DNA from: Zonotrichia leucophrys gambelii
Taxonomy: Eukaryota; Chordata; Aves; Passeriformes; Passerellidae
DNA length: 64,000 nucleotides
Assembly: GCF_028769735.1 (NCBI RefSeq)
Contig: NC_088171.1
Location: 58,559,613-58,623,612 of the forward strand
Reading direction: 5' to 3'
Below are positions 11,986-23,700 of the stretch, piece by piece. Under the pieces are notes generated by a model, which searched no databases, had not been told where the DNA came from, and saw only the letters and a list, made by a program, of their open reading frames with translations. The translations under genes and the position numbers were made by a program. Positions within the stretch are counted from its first letter, which is position 1, and every line of letters begins with the position of its first letter.

Positions 11986-14900
11986 CCATAGGAGACTCAG
12001 TATCAAACGGTTTTCCCCCAGTTCACTACTGTCCCGAATTCATTCCAAGAGCTAAATAGGATGGAATAGCTTAGAGGCAGAATTATTTCAACAGAAAATC
12101 TGGATATTTAATTCAAACCAGGTCTGAGAGCACTTCAAACTCTGGACTGTGCAAAGACAGAAGAGCAAGCATTCAAAAACTGCTTCAGTCATTCTGGAAC
12201 GAATATTTTAACCACTTAAGCCACTAAGTAGCATTTATTAACTGAATTTTCTAAGCATATATCTAAGCTGCCAAGGTCTGAAAATTTACATCTAGATATT
12301 CACCAATTTGGTATTTCACTGGAGTAGGATTGTAATATTGCCAAACTATATCTATATTTAGTTTTATGTATGATCACATAACAACTCTACCTCCATTAAC
12401 AGTACAACTGTTAATGTATCATTAACATACATTAACATAAAGCTATCTTATACTAACTGGTATCACCTAGTCCCTGGAATATTATTATATCACCAAACCA
12501 ATGAAACAATACTAATTTTAATTAAAGAGCTAGCAAGTCTCTCCATCAGTTTACAATCGATTTGCACCTGGGAGATTTTCATTGTGGAATCTCACAGTTG
12601 CAAGACCTTTACCGGTTTCTTAATATTTAATATTTTCCTAAAAGCTTAACTTATTAAACTGGCTGAATCCATAAAGATACTAGTTCAAACTAGTTCAAAC
12701 TCCCCCCCCTCCCATTTTTAAAAAGCAGAAATAACCATAACCATATGTTTTTGAAAAATCAATCTACAATCTACACTGAGATCTTTCTTCCCTGGTATGT
12801 GACTACTGCTATTTTACATTATGCTTTGGCATAAACCAAGGCATTTTTTCTTTCAATAGATAAATGCAGAACTTCACTCCTAGACACATTTTAATGAATC
12901 CAGAATTACTGCTTCTATTTTCATTTAATGGAAGGAGAAAACTCTCCAGATCCAGCTACTTAAAACCCCTGTTATTGTGCAGGTCTTTCAGAATACCTTC
13001 CAGTTTTCTTCTTCCATGAATGAACGTTAAATATTCGTGCCTTAATTAAAAGTGTTTCCACTTGATGTCTTGCATTCCATCTTGGTCAGCTCTTCCTTGT
13101 CAGCCTGTAGTTTCAGTATTTATGACTTTACAGTGCTTTACATAGCAGCCAATCGGGTATCAAGTCATTCCTTCCACAGGGGTAAATACTCTGCAAATTG
13201 CTTTACAAAAGGAAACAAAGTATTGCAACACCGCAAATCCGCCATGCTCTGTGGTTTACCAAGACAGTTTTAATGGTGTCTAGTTTTAAAGGCTTGCCAC
13301 TTGTCAACAGAACGAATAACAATTAAAGACTGTAGTTGTTCAGGCCATTAGTCTAACTTCATTGCTGCAGGGAGGAGAGAAAAATCAGAGACATTTTCCT
13401 GAAAGAAAATGAATACTCAGATAAGAAATCTTCTTTTTTGACTTTAGACTCAACATTTCATCTTGGAACAGAGTGAGACATATGATACAGAAGAACTAAG
13501 TAATACACTAGGCTGTTAATTCAGAGCAATTAAATCTCAGGTAAATAGGGGTGGGAACACTTTTAGCTGGATTTCAAACATTTCTTAAAGTAAAGTTGTG
13601 GTAAAACTACTGATTTTTGACAGGGTTCTGGTTGTGTGTGTCAAACAAAGTAATAATTCAGGATTTCCAGTACCAGCTTCCCTACTAAGCATCACTAAGA
13701 CACAAAGCTCCTCAAGAAACAAAGGGGGACCTCAGAGCCTTTCCCTTGAAGAACAAGTGTACACCTCCTCTGTACACCCAGAAGGTTTTTCTGCTTGGTC
13801 TTATTCCTTGTGGGGCTGTGGTCTGCTGCATTACCACAGAAGAGATTTACAGTCACTTCGGGGGTTTGTAGATCGCTCTTGGTAATAAGTGGCTTGAGCT
13901 CTGAAGACAGTAAATCAATGGTTTCAACAATCCTAAGACTACAGTATTAAAAGGATTCCATTGTTCTGCAGAGAACGCTGAGCACTTTGCACACAGGTGC
14001 CTGAAAGTAATTGATGGCAGAGATCCTTCCTTAGGTATGCATGCCTGAACTGTATTCAATTCAGGGCCATTCTCAAAATGCCATTGTTTTCTTATGTAAT
14101 TCACACAAGTTGCCATTGTACATTTGCTATTTGCCTGGGCATGTAATCTGAATCTTGTCAAATTATACTATCCTGATATCTTCTTCCCTGCTCTAAATAA
14201 TTAAGACTTGAGACTTGTGAGACTTGGAGGGGGAGGGGGAAGAAGATAGATGTGTGTTACAGGGAGACAGGAAGTACAGGAAAATTATGAATAAGGCACA
14301 AGACTAAAATGGAATTTAAATGTGGGAATAGGCAGTCACTTAAAAATATGGGTCACACATTATCACTTAAATATATGGCTCACAGGATTGTTCCTAGCAT
14401 TGGAAAGGCAAAGCAATTATTCAGTTTTGGAAATACTCTTTTCAGATGCCAAAAACTTATAAAATGTGAGATATAAAAGGTAATTCTTTTAAAAGATAAG
14501 AGATTTTACAGAACTTAACATTCTTAGTTCACAGGTATTTTACACAGCATGTTGGAAAAGAAAATACAGCATCATACAAAAATGAAGACACTGCAGATAT
14601 GAAACAATTGCCAGCACAATTTATAGTGTTTCTGTGGCTATCTGGGGAGAAAATGCATATGCCTCTGTTCTAAGTGTGCTAACATGTTTCAGCTTCTACT
14701 GACTTCACAATAAAGGTAAAAGAAGCATTTTCCCCTTCTTATCTTTGTCAGAACATGGGGGAAGGCAGCTAACTCCAGACTTCTTAAGTCACAATGTAAA
14801 GACTTTTTCCATATTGTCATTTGCTAATGAAGGCAACTTTTAACAAGATCTACAATCATAGGTTTTAAAATTTGCAGGATCTGATGATATCATCAGCTTT

Positions 14901-16519
14901 GAATCTCTGACTCCATTTTCAGTCAAATACACCCAATTAAGTTCTGCTAAGCAGCCTTCAACATTTTTTCCAACTATGTCATTTACTGAAGAATTGCCAA
15001 CAGAAGAGCTAGTCTCACATTTCTTATTTTATTAAAACAATACCCCAAATCACTTTCTCTACATAACTGACACTTTTCAGTAGCTAGAGTGCCAGCAGGA
15101 GAAACTTTGGAGTCAAATGGGCTTTTGTTATGACAGTTTGCTTTGGAAGGAGGGTTATTGATTTCTTCAAAGAAAATATTGCCTCAGGAGTCTAAGTTAG
15201 ATGGGTGGTTAGACCTGCCTTTCACTGTTCCTTCCCCAGCCCATCCCTAACATGCTTAAAATTCTCCACAGCAATTGTTTGTGTTAACAAAATATTCTAA
15301 AGTGCTCCTTTCTCAGGGTAGTTTGAGACAATGTGAAGGAGCTCAGGCATGCAGAAACTAGACTGTTTGTGGGGAGCCATATCTCTAAGCTTAGAGATGC
15401 ATTGTGCTCTGAAGCTCGCGGTCCTCCTGGGGTCTCAAGAGCTGATGCACTCAACAAGTCCATCTGACACAGTGTCTTCACCAGCCTTCTCCTATGTGTT
15501 TGCTCACTGTTATTGAATCATTTCTTCCCCCTCCTACAAAGCACTGTGGCATTCCTGAGGACAGATTTACCAGCTGCCCTGGATTCAAATTTCACTCTCA
15601 CTTTTTAATTTCTTATATAAAAGCCTTTAGAATTTGTATGCAACTACACAGAAATTAAGGGGGAATAAAAAGCTTTTGTGACATTCTTAGACTCAGCATA
15701 ACCTATACCAACAAAAATGGTTGGCAAGAGGTTTGACTAAGATAATGAAAAGGCTGTGTATCCTTCCTCATTCCTGTTCATAGTCACTTACTCTCCCACT
15801 ATTTCTTCCAGTTGCTTATCTGCATACACTGAGCAAACCCAGGGGGCCAGACAGACAGAAAGGCTGCTTTGAAGGGCTTTTTTTTTTACTTTGGAACAAT
15901 TACCTAATCTTCTGTAAAAATGTTGAAAACTGTTATAAAAATATTAGAGTACAGAAAGGGATTTAAACTGCAAGAAGGAATTTCACAATTTCCCCAATAC
16001 AAACTCCAGTGAAGATATAAATACAATCTCTCTGTGTTTCCTAGGATTCTGAACAAGGTAGAAACACGTATTACATATCCCTCAAGTAGAAAGCATACTT
16101 TTTTTTTTTTTTGCATTGACATGGAGAAATACCGTCACAAAATTGTATACAATGTTCAGTGTTAAAAAAATTCTTCTCAGCCATTTTTAGCTTCTGAGCT
16201 CATTATTCCTTCCCTTCTTCTACTTCCAAAGTTTTCTGATCTTCCACCTGTTCTTACCTCTTTCTGTGGAGACTTTCCTGCTGAAATATTTTGTGTCTTC
16301 TATGCATCTATTTATTCAAAGTTTATTTCCAAGATGTTATCAATGACAGACATATAAGAAGAAGAAGAGCATATGGCCAAGTGAGCTTGGAAAGAATGTG
16401 AGTCTGGTCAGTATACAAGTGTCTTTCATCTTAAACTAGAACTATACTGTGTGAGCATGTTGTTTAAAAATGGTACATCCTTTACCTACAGCAGGAAATA
16501 TTTGTACTGTCTGTAGCTA

Positions 16520-16541
16520 TAAATGCACACGTGTGCATTTA
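16520..16541. promoter_or_regulatory. 22-bp perfect palindrome centred on a CACGTG E-box
   Basis: The half-site TAAATGCACAC is followed directly by its reverse complement, and the centre reads CACGTG (16528-16533). It lies about 3.3 kb inside the putative first intron. CACGTG is the canonical site for CLOCK/BMAL1 and for USF/MYC-type dimers, and kidney NHE3 in mammals is a clock-controlled gene. Function here is inference. Confidence 0.35.
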
Positions 16542-18637
16542 GAGGTTATTCTTTTTCAGTGGTATTGCTTATTTCTTCTGGAGCACTGAGATAACCAGGA
16601 CGTGGACTCCTGAAATCCACTAGGATGGTCCTCAGCTGTACCTCATGTACTTCTTCATGTAGATAAGATGATTTTCTGGCTTAGATTTACAAATGTAAGT
16701 AGTTTATTGGCCCTATCCCACAAAGATACTCCTCTGTAGTGATAAGAGAGCCTACCAAAAGAAGAAATAAAGATCATTAGCCAAAGCAGAACATTGTGAA
16801 CCTTAAGAATGTTTCATGTGAAGTGGAAGAATGAAAAGTTGGAATATCTCAGATGAAGAGGGTCAAACTAAATAAATTAGAATATGTTAAGCAGTAGACC
16901 AGGATGCATCAGAAGTTTCAAGGAAGGCACATATTTTTTGATTTTCTATAATGCATGAAAGCCAATTGTATGAAGATTCTTTTCCACTGTTTCATTTGTA
17001 GCAATATTTAGAGTTAATCAGTAACTAGACCAAACTAAAACTAAAAAAGCAGTTTCCTTCTCCAAAAGCCCAAAACACTAGTCACTTCCTTGTGTATTGG
17101 GATACTTGTGAGAGTTAACATACAGTAGTTTATGTTGAAGAATACTTTGTACACAATATGAACATCAAGCCCCAGAAAATCTGCAAAAATCTCCTAATAC
17201 AAAATGCTTCCCCCAGTCATATAATATCATGAACTGAAACTTGTTTTTTTACTAAAACCCTGAAATTCCACACAAATAAAACAAAACAAATCTAAAAAAA
17301 CCCGAAAGCAACAAAAATCCAAATAAGCACTAAACCAGTAATGCTATCCCAATTCAAGAGAAAGCGAAGTATTGTCATACACCTTTATCCCCAAGTACCA
17401 ACTGCAATTCCTAGAACACTTTCTGCTGACCCAATTGTCTATCATCCATCAGTAAAATAACTCCCAATCCCTGTAGCCATGGAGAAGAGAGCTTGCATGT
17501 GTAAGAACAGCTCCTTCCCTGCTGAAAAACCCACAGCAAAACCAGCAGTTTCACTCCACTACAACTGACCTGCTTCAGGTAGCAAAGAAACCCAAGGATA
17601 GATGCTCTGTATTTTCTTTCTCGGTTCTTTTCTGTCGGCTTTTTGAATATGTAAACTTTCTTTGATGCAGCACAGGACTTTTGCAATTCAAAATTTTCTC
17701 ATAGATTTCTGACCCACTTTCCAGAACTCGACACACAAAGGCAGACAGAAGGCTGAAAAGCTATTTTTTTCAGTTCCCTTTCTCACAGACTTATATGAAC
17801 ACCTTCACGATTTCTTCATTAAGAAGGTGTTGAACAGTGAGTGTACATTCTTGCTTTTCTCTGTGTTATTTGTAACTGATGGGAAAAGCAGAGACATTCA
17901 CAGGCTCTTAGAGGACTACAGCAGTTATCCACTGCTTCTCCAGAAATTATGTCCAGAGAAGTATAGGATCAAAAATACAAATGTGAAGAGAGAAACATAC
18001 AAAGCTTAAGAGCTCTGGGGAAGTGATGGAGTCGATGATAGCTATGATCTACTAATAAGTGACATGCTCTGTGCAGCTATGAAAGAAGTACAAAGAATTT
18101 AAAAACAGAATCAGCACCACTCGGCTCCTGACAGTAAGCGCTTTATCAAGAGTTTATATCAAGGACTTCATGGTAAAATGGCTCATATTAATCTCAACTA
18201 ATCTCAATCCAGGCAATTGCAATTTAAATATAGTACAATCTAACTGTCCTGTTCTTGGGTTCAGTGGCTTTAGACACAAACTGATATGGTTGTGAACCAC
18301 TAATATTACACTGTACAACTGGGCCACATGTACAGAACAGCAAAGCCTAAATAGCACAAGGCCTTAATAACTGTACTTACCCAGAAGACTATCTCAAAAA
18401 GAAGGTTCAAACAAGCAGCCTGTTTATTATTTTGTTCAGTACAATTTTATAGGTACTCAATGTTGTCAGTTATTTTCTGTATATGGTTTCCTCAGCTTTC
18501 TAATTGCTATAACTCATCAATAAAAGTAAATTAAAACATAATTGTCTGTTATGTAAACTGTGATGTAGCAACTCTCTGAAGACAAACTATTTGCATAGCG
18601 TAGTCAAACAGGTTCAAAGAAAGGTATTTAGTTATAT

Positions 18638-18656
18638 ATAGTTATATATATATATG
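18638..18656. repeat. Short TA-rich simple repeat
   Basis: Two copies of AGTTATATAT followed by a short (TA)n. Confidence 0.6.
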
Positions 18657-19825
18657 GTTAATCAAGTAAAAGCTAAGATGCAAATACTGCTGGAAAATTA
18701 TGTACAATATCACCCCAACCTCTAACATACTCCTTTTTAAAATACTTTTTTGGAGTTTGGAGACAGCATTTTCCATCCAGGTCTTACTATGCTTCTCTTA
18801 TGTGCTAGACAGAACATACCCAAGTATATCTTTTTACATCTTTCATTCTCTGCGGCATGAAAAATCTATGGGATGTGATTATGGTATACCAAATTAGTAC
18901 TAACAGTACAAGTCCAGAAAAGTCTTCAGAAGGATTTTCAGCTGACCTAGTGAGAGGAGACTGATTATAGAAAATATTTATTTTAAATTAAAATGGCATT
19001 TACAGTGTCAGCCAAACTGGAGGTGTGTTTTTAGGCAAAAGGTCTGAAAGTAATAGCATTAATCAAGTAAAATGCATTCTAATTAAACAGTGACTTTGTC
19101 GTTCTGCAAACTGCATTATCGGTACAAGATCGCTTTTGGAAAAAGTCACAAAGTTCAGAACACAAGAGTTGGAGCATTCATATAAATTCATTTAAACTAC
19201 ACCGAAGTTAGGCTAACTCCTGGCTTTTCACTTGTTCCAATTTCTTGAAGAAAATTCTGGGTGGTCTAAAGCTTGTATTTTTTTCAGCTACATCAGATGG
19301 TCTGATAATATGTGTTGCCTTTCTCTATAAACGATGCTCTTTCACTAATCCAGCAATGCACTTCAAAGCAGAAAACGCTAAGTTCATATGTGCAGTTTGC
19401 ACTGGTTAGTTTTGATATTACGAGCTGATTTAGTTAACAACCATAGGCAGGAGAAGAGCGTATCATAAAGTGCGATAGATATAGTGTAAGCAGTAAGGCC
19501 CGATTTTTGTTTCACTTTTGCAAAAAAGTTTTTCCTGGGAGCAAGGGTAATGCAAGGTCTCAAGGAATTGAAAGGGTTTTCAAGGAGTCAGATGCAGAAG
19601 CCACAGTCTTGGTCGGTGAAAATGAACCAGGTAACCCTTCGAGGCTGGTGAAAATCACACTGCTAATCACCGCGTAGGGCAGTATTATGAAATCAGGACA
19701 GACTACAGTAAACCCCCTGAAAACGGGTCAGCGGACCTATGATAAGCTTTCTTCATTTACGTTGGGTGGGAGAAGGGCAAGGGGGGAGGGAAAGGCAGAG
19801 GACATGTATTAATATGTAACTCCAG

Positions 19826-19831
19826 ACTCAC
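19826..19831 (-). other. Splice donor of exon 1
   Basis: Read on the minus strand the junction is AAAATAG|GTGAGT, a perfect match to the +1 to +6 donor consensus. It interrupts the codon after Ala-Lys-Ile in phase 1. Reading through gives only a few residues before a stop, so splicing is required. The acceptor partner is not in the window. Confidence 0.9.
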
Positions 19832-20021
19832 CTATTTTGGCCAAGCTGGCCACAAGTATCCAGAGTGCAATGATATACGGCTCTTTGACGTGATCCCATT
19901 TGAAAGAGACGATGGCAAAGCTTTCGTTGCTATTTTTATGGCTTTCCGAGCTTCTCTGTCCCAGCGCCGCTGGGAGAGCCATCAGCCCCAGGAGAAGCGC
20001 CACTCCAGATACCGGTCTCAT
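19832..20021 (-). CDS. SLC9A3: First coding exon of Na+/H+ exchanger 3 (NHE3-like), partial
   Basis: Encodes the first 63 residues plus one base of the next codon of an apical plasma-membrane Na+/H+ exchanger, which swaps external Na+ for cytosolic H+ in gut and kidney epithelium. Residues 1-21 are a typical signal peptide: Arg at position 2, a Leu/Ala-rich core, and a likely cleavage after Ala-Leu-Gly. A short polar segment follows, with one N-glycosylation sequon (Asn-Glu-Ser). Then comes FxxVSFKWDHVKEPY and the start of a membrane helix, IALWILVASLAKI, which is near invariant in this family. The F-W-HV-PY pattern fits NHE3 better than NHE1, 2, 4 or 5. The start is the first in-frame ATG, with A at -3. 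The reading frame breaks in phase 1 at G|GTGAGT, where human NHE3 also splits the Gly codon after AKI. Later exons are not in the window. NHE5 is the nearest alternative. Identity as an NHE exon is near certain; assignment to paralogue 3 is likely. Confidence 0.88.
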
Positions 20022-20620
20022 CTTCAAACCGCACAACAAAATCCTGCTTCCCCTTCCCGGAGAGATCCCGCCTCTCCGGAGGTCCTTGGGGGCGAGGTCC
20101 TTGTCCCTGCGCCCAACGGCTCAGGACGGCGGGACAGCGGCACGCGCGGCCGAGGGCGGCAGGGTCCCCTCCTGTCCCCTTCTGTCCCGTCCCGCACCGG
20201 CTGCCCCAGGCGTCGCCTCGCGCGGGGTGGCAAAGGACGGGTCAGAGGCTCCGCGCACACGCAGATGCTTCGAGCTGGGGTCCCGCTGCTCGCCCGCACC
20301 TGCCTTTATCAGGCTGTTCCCGATCGGACGGAGGCGGAGCCTCCCGCCGCTCCTGCAGAGGCTGCCGTGCGGGGACGGGGACGGCGATGCCGATGCCCGG
20401 ACTGACTGAGCACCCGGGGATCGGCGGGCAGCTCCGCAGGCTCTGGCCTGTGTCCGTGCGACCCTGGGCAGCTGGGCAGCAAACAGCAGCGGCCCGGTGC
20501 TGCTGGCGCTCGGAGCGGCGCTGGGAGCGCTCCCGCGGGTATGTCCTAGAGGAGCCCGGCGTCCGCGCCCCCACCGGAGCCGTGTGCGCGGGACATCCAC
20601 AGGTCTCCGTTCGGGCGCTC
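19960..20620. promoter_or_regulatory. CpG island covering the SLC9A3 promoter, 5' UTR and start codon
   Basis: This is the only CpG-dense stretch of any size in the window. CGs occur every few bases from just inside exon 1 to about 600 bp upstream of the ATG, while both flanks are AT-rich and CpG-poor. GC-box-like cores lie near 20064-20073, 20126-20132, 20331-20340 and 20418-20425. No TATA box stands at a sensible distance from the ATG, so initiation is probably dispersed. The transcription start cannot be placed from sequence alone. The long open frames here on both strands follow from high GC content and are not proposed as genes. Confidence 0.85.
20306..20311 (-). promoter_or_regulatory. 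Candidate GATA-factor site in the SLC9A3 promoter
   Basis: TGATAA on the minus strand, about 285 bp upstream of the ATG and about 20 bp from a GC-box-like GGCGGAG. Mammalian NHE3 promoters are known to be driven by GATA-5 together with Sp1/Sp3 in intestinal cells, so the pairing is plausible. A 6-bp match alone is weak evidence. Confidence 0.3.
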
Positions 20621-20722
20621 TGGATGCTTTTGCATAGGCCTCCCTCCCTCAGCCTCACTCTCCCTACAGGTTGTCACAGAGGAAACGCACTCTTTTGCGC
20701 TTCTCAGCCTCGAGCCCCATTC

Positions 20723-20740
20723 TGAGCTCGATCGAGCTCA
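20723..20740. repeat. 18-bp perfect palindrome at the CpG island border
   Basis: The half-site TGAGCTCGA is followed directly by its reverse complement, with no spacer. It lies about 700 bp upstream of the ATG. It could be a dimeric binding site or chance. Confidence 0.5.
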
Positions 20741-23700
20741 CCGAGGGCACAGCAGCACGTTCCTCAGACCAGCTTTTCCTTCTGTCCACCAGAGAGCACC
20801 TCTTCCCACGGTGCTCGGGGAAAGGACAGCAGCGTGCATCATTCGGCTTTCCACTTAGGTCTGCTTATAGCTGCTTGTTAAGATATACTGTATTAAAAAA
20901 GCTATGTGGCTTGGTTTACTTTTTTTTTTTTCCTTTTTTTTTCTTTATGCTTACACCGTGAGACCTTTTAGGAGATTCTACTCTCTCCCTAAAGCCTGTT
21001 AGCCTGTTTGCTATCTTGCGTGGTTCATGAAATCATGGGACCCTGGTGCTGCAGGCAGATGGACCCATGATAATCACCACCTTGAAGTAAAAGGACAGCA
21101 AAGCATCCTGTTCCCGACGGGCAGAGCTGAGGGCGCCCTTCCACACGCCTCAGCAACAGCAGCAGCAACTCCACTCTTGTGTGCTCCAAAACAATCTGTG
21201 TGCAGTCTGCACTTTCTGTGACTTTCTGCAGAAAAACACTACCTTTATGTTTTCCTAACATAACAACTGGTTTTATTAGAGGTAAAAAATGAACAGGACT
21301 CCTTTAAAATTATTGGAAGACAAAGAAATTATTTTTTATTATTTCAATCACTAAGGAGAAAACCCACACACTTTTTCATAGTCATCTGTCCTGCACAGAC
21401 ACTCCATAAATAAACTAGCTGGTTAATTAAATCTATAAATTTCCATGGCATGTTATTGTCATTATTACCTCAAAGGAAGTGCAGGCCCCAAATTGGACCA
21501 GCTGAATTCAAACAATGAAACATCTTGCAACTTTCTTTCCTTCTTCATTATTTAAGTGAAAGGGAATTATGTGGGAAGTTTTTTAAGAGGGAGCAAATCT
21601 GAAGACAGAATTGGCAACTCTTTTTAGGAAGCAGGACAGACAGCAAAATATGTCCACATTCAGTAAATGTTGTAGACAAAGACCTGAAGAATTCTTCAGT
21701 ATCTAACAACAAATTCTATCTGCATTTTTTATCTTTTTCAGAGCATGACTTGGGCACTCAAATGTTGTTTGGAATTGCTCCTAAGTTCTGTGATTGTTCT
21801 ACAGGTGGCTGTAGCCAATGCCTAAGTAACATTTTTGTGGATAGCCAGTTGAGAGAGAAAACTTCAGCTGGAATTAGGTAGCTGCCGATCATCCGTGTAA
21901 ACTGTTGCTGAGCCCCGTGGAGAGTATTAGTTCCTAGCCATGAACATGAATTCTGTTTGCTACTATTAGGAGAACCACGAACTTCAGTGGAGACAAGCTG
22001 TCAGCAGTGTTTTCACTGTCACAACTTATTCCAAATATGCTCATACCACAATTAAACATTTCAGCTGCAGCTAATGAAAGGGTACCAGTGCTGCCAGTGT
22101 TCCATCTTATTTTTCCCAAATCTAATTCCAAAAAATGCTGACTGATTAGAAAAAACCATGCTGTCCAGATGGTTATCATTAAATGTGTCTTAGATCAAGA
22201 ATACCTGCAGCAGGGCTGGAAAAATGAGAAAGCCTTCTCCAGTAGATCCTTTCTAGAGATAAGCAAAGGCTTGGAGGAGCACCAGTTAAAATCACACCTC
22301 TGATTGCCTGTAGGCAATGTTCTGTGCATGGCAACAGTAACCAAAGTTACATGCCAATTCTGAGTTTGCTGGTGGAGGAAAATAATATTAAGGAAAAAAT
22401 TGTCAGTACCATCTTGTAAAAGCAACGTTTAAAACACTGTTAAAATGCCAACACTGTATTTCTTTTAACAACAAGAAGTTAACAGTTCAAAGTGCACTTG
22501 TGACTGCTTGGAATTTTTTAAAGTTGACAGGGTATCAAATGACTGTAGATATCAGGGAATTGTGGTGTGATTCATTAATATTTCAGCAGGACAGAGAGGA
22601 CAGAAGGGACTGACAATAGTGAATTTTCTATAGGTACACAAATACATGTACAATAAACCAAGAATCCACTGAGTATACATGAGTTCATGTACAAAATATG
22701 TACTTGTACAAGAATACAGTTGCATATATGCATTAATTATCAGAGTCCATTTTCCTGTATGTTCTTTATGGAAGCCCTTACATAGTTTCCAATAACCTGA
22801 CTCTGTATCAGTAACAAAAACCATTGGTTGAATATCCTGCTTGCAATAAAGATATCATATCATACAACAGCTGATGCTTCCTGACTTCCAGAAAGACTGC
22901 AGAAGGAAAATTTCTACTTACTGAAGAAATAATGATGTTGTGTCCTGAGCCTTCTTTTTTTTTCTGGCAATTGACTGAACTCCAGCATTGTCATTTCTGG
23001 AAATATCGTGTACATAATGGCTTAAAGAAAATAATTATGAGTATCTTAGTATAATTGTTATACAAGTATCTTATATAACTTTCACATGACCTGTGTCCTG
23101 TAAAGATTACTTCTCGGCAATTTTTTCAAAGCTGAGGTAAAAGATGATTTCACTTTAAAAAATCCCTAAAATTGTATCAGTTTTCTCCAAAAAGCACACA
23201 CAGTATTTCAGTTATGCTAATTTAGATGTAAAAGCTACAATTAACTTTTAATATTAGCATTTGCCAAAAATCTACTTAAGGTGATATGAAATTGAGAAGC
23301 ATATCTCTGTCAAACTGAGAAATCTCATGAAACGAAAACTAAATTAATTAATAAATAGCAAATATTTGGCAAGTGAAGTGTGAAAAATCTCCTGATGCAA
23401 CATAAACTATCATAAATCACTTATTATCACTCCTGTCTTTCCTCAAGGAAAGGCACTTTTTTAATATGAATATCTATTAACTGTGTAAGCAGGTAAAGAT
23501 TTGAATGGAATACAGTTCCAGTATATCATTTTATGCCATAATGCCAACTGTATACAAAGTTAAATAGAACTATATAACTAAATAATTATTGTGAATGGAA
23601 TAATATGGAATTGCATCAATAAAACTGCACAATTTGGTGAAAATCAATGTAGGTGAATGGAGAACCACACAAATTTATAACGAATGTACTTGATTCAACA

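Larger units (their letters stand above)
11986..19825. other. Putative proximal intron 1 of SLC9A3; no second exon
   Basis: About 7.8 kb downstream of exon 1 in transcript direction, with no recognisable exon or interspersed repeat. A duplicated ACTAGTTCAA pair followed by a C-rich run lies at about 12679-12712. First introns of this kind often carry enhancers, but conservation cannot be judged from one sequence. Confidence 0.5.

Noticed and set aside
20121..20658. Long open frames of 112-171 codons on both strands across the CpG island
   Set aside because: High GC removes stop codons, the frames overlap in several registers, and their products are low-complexity Arg/Pro/Gly-rich with no family signature.
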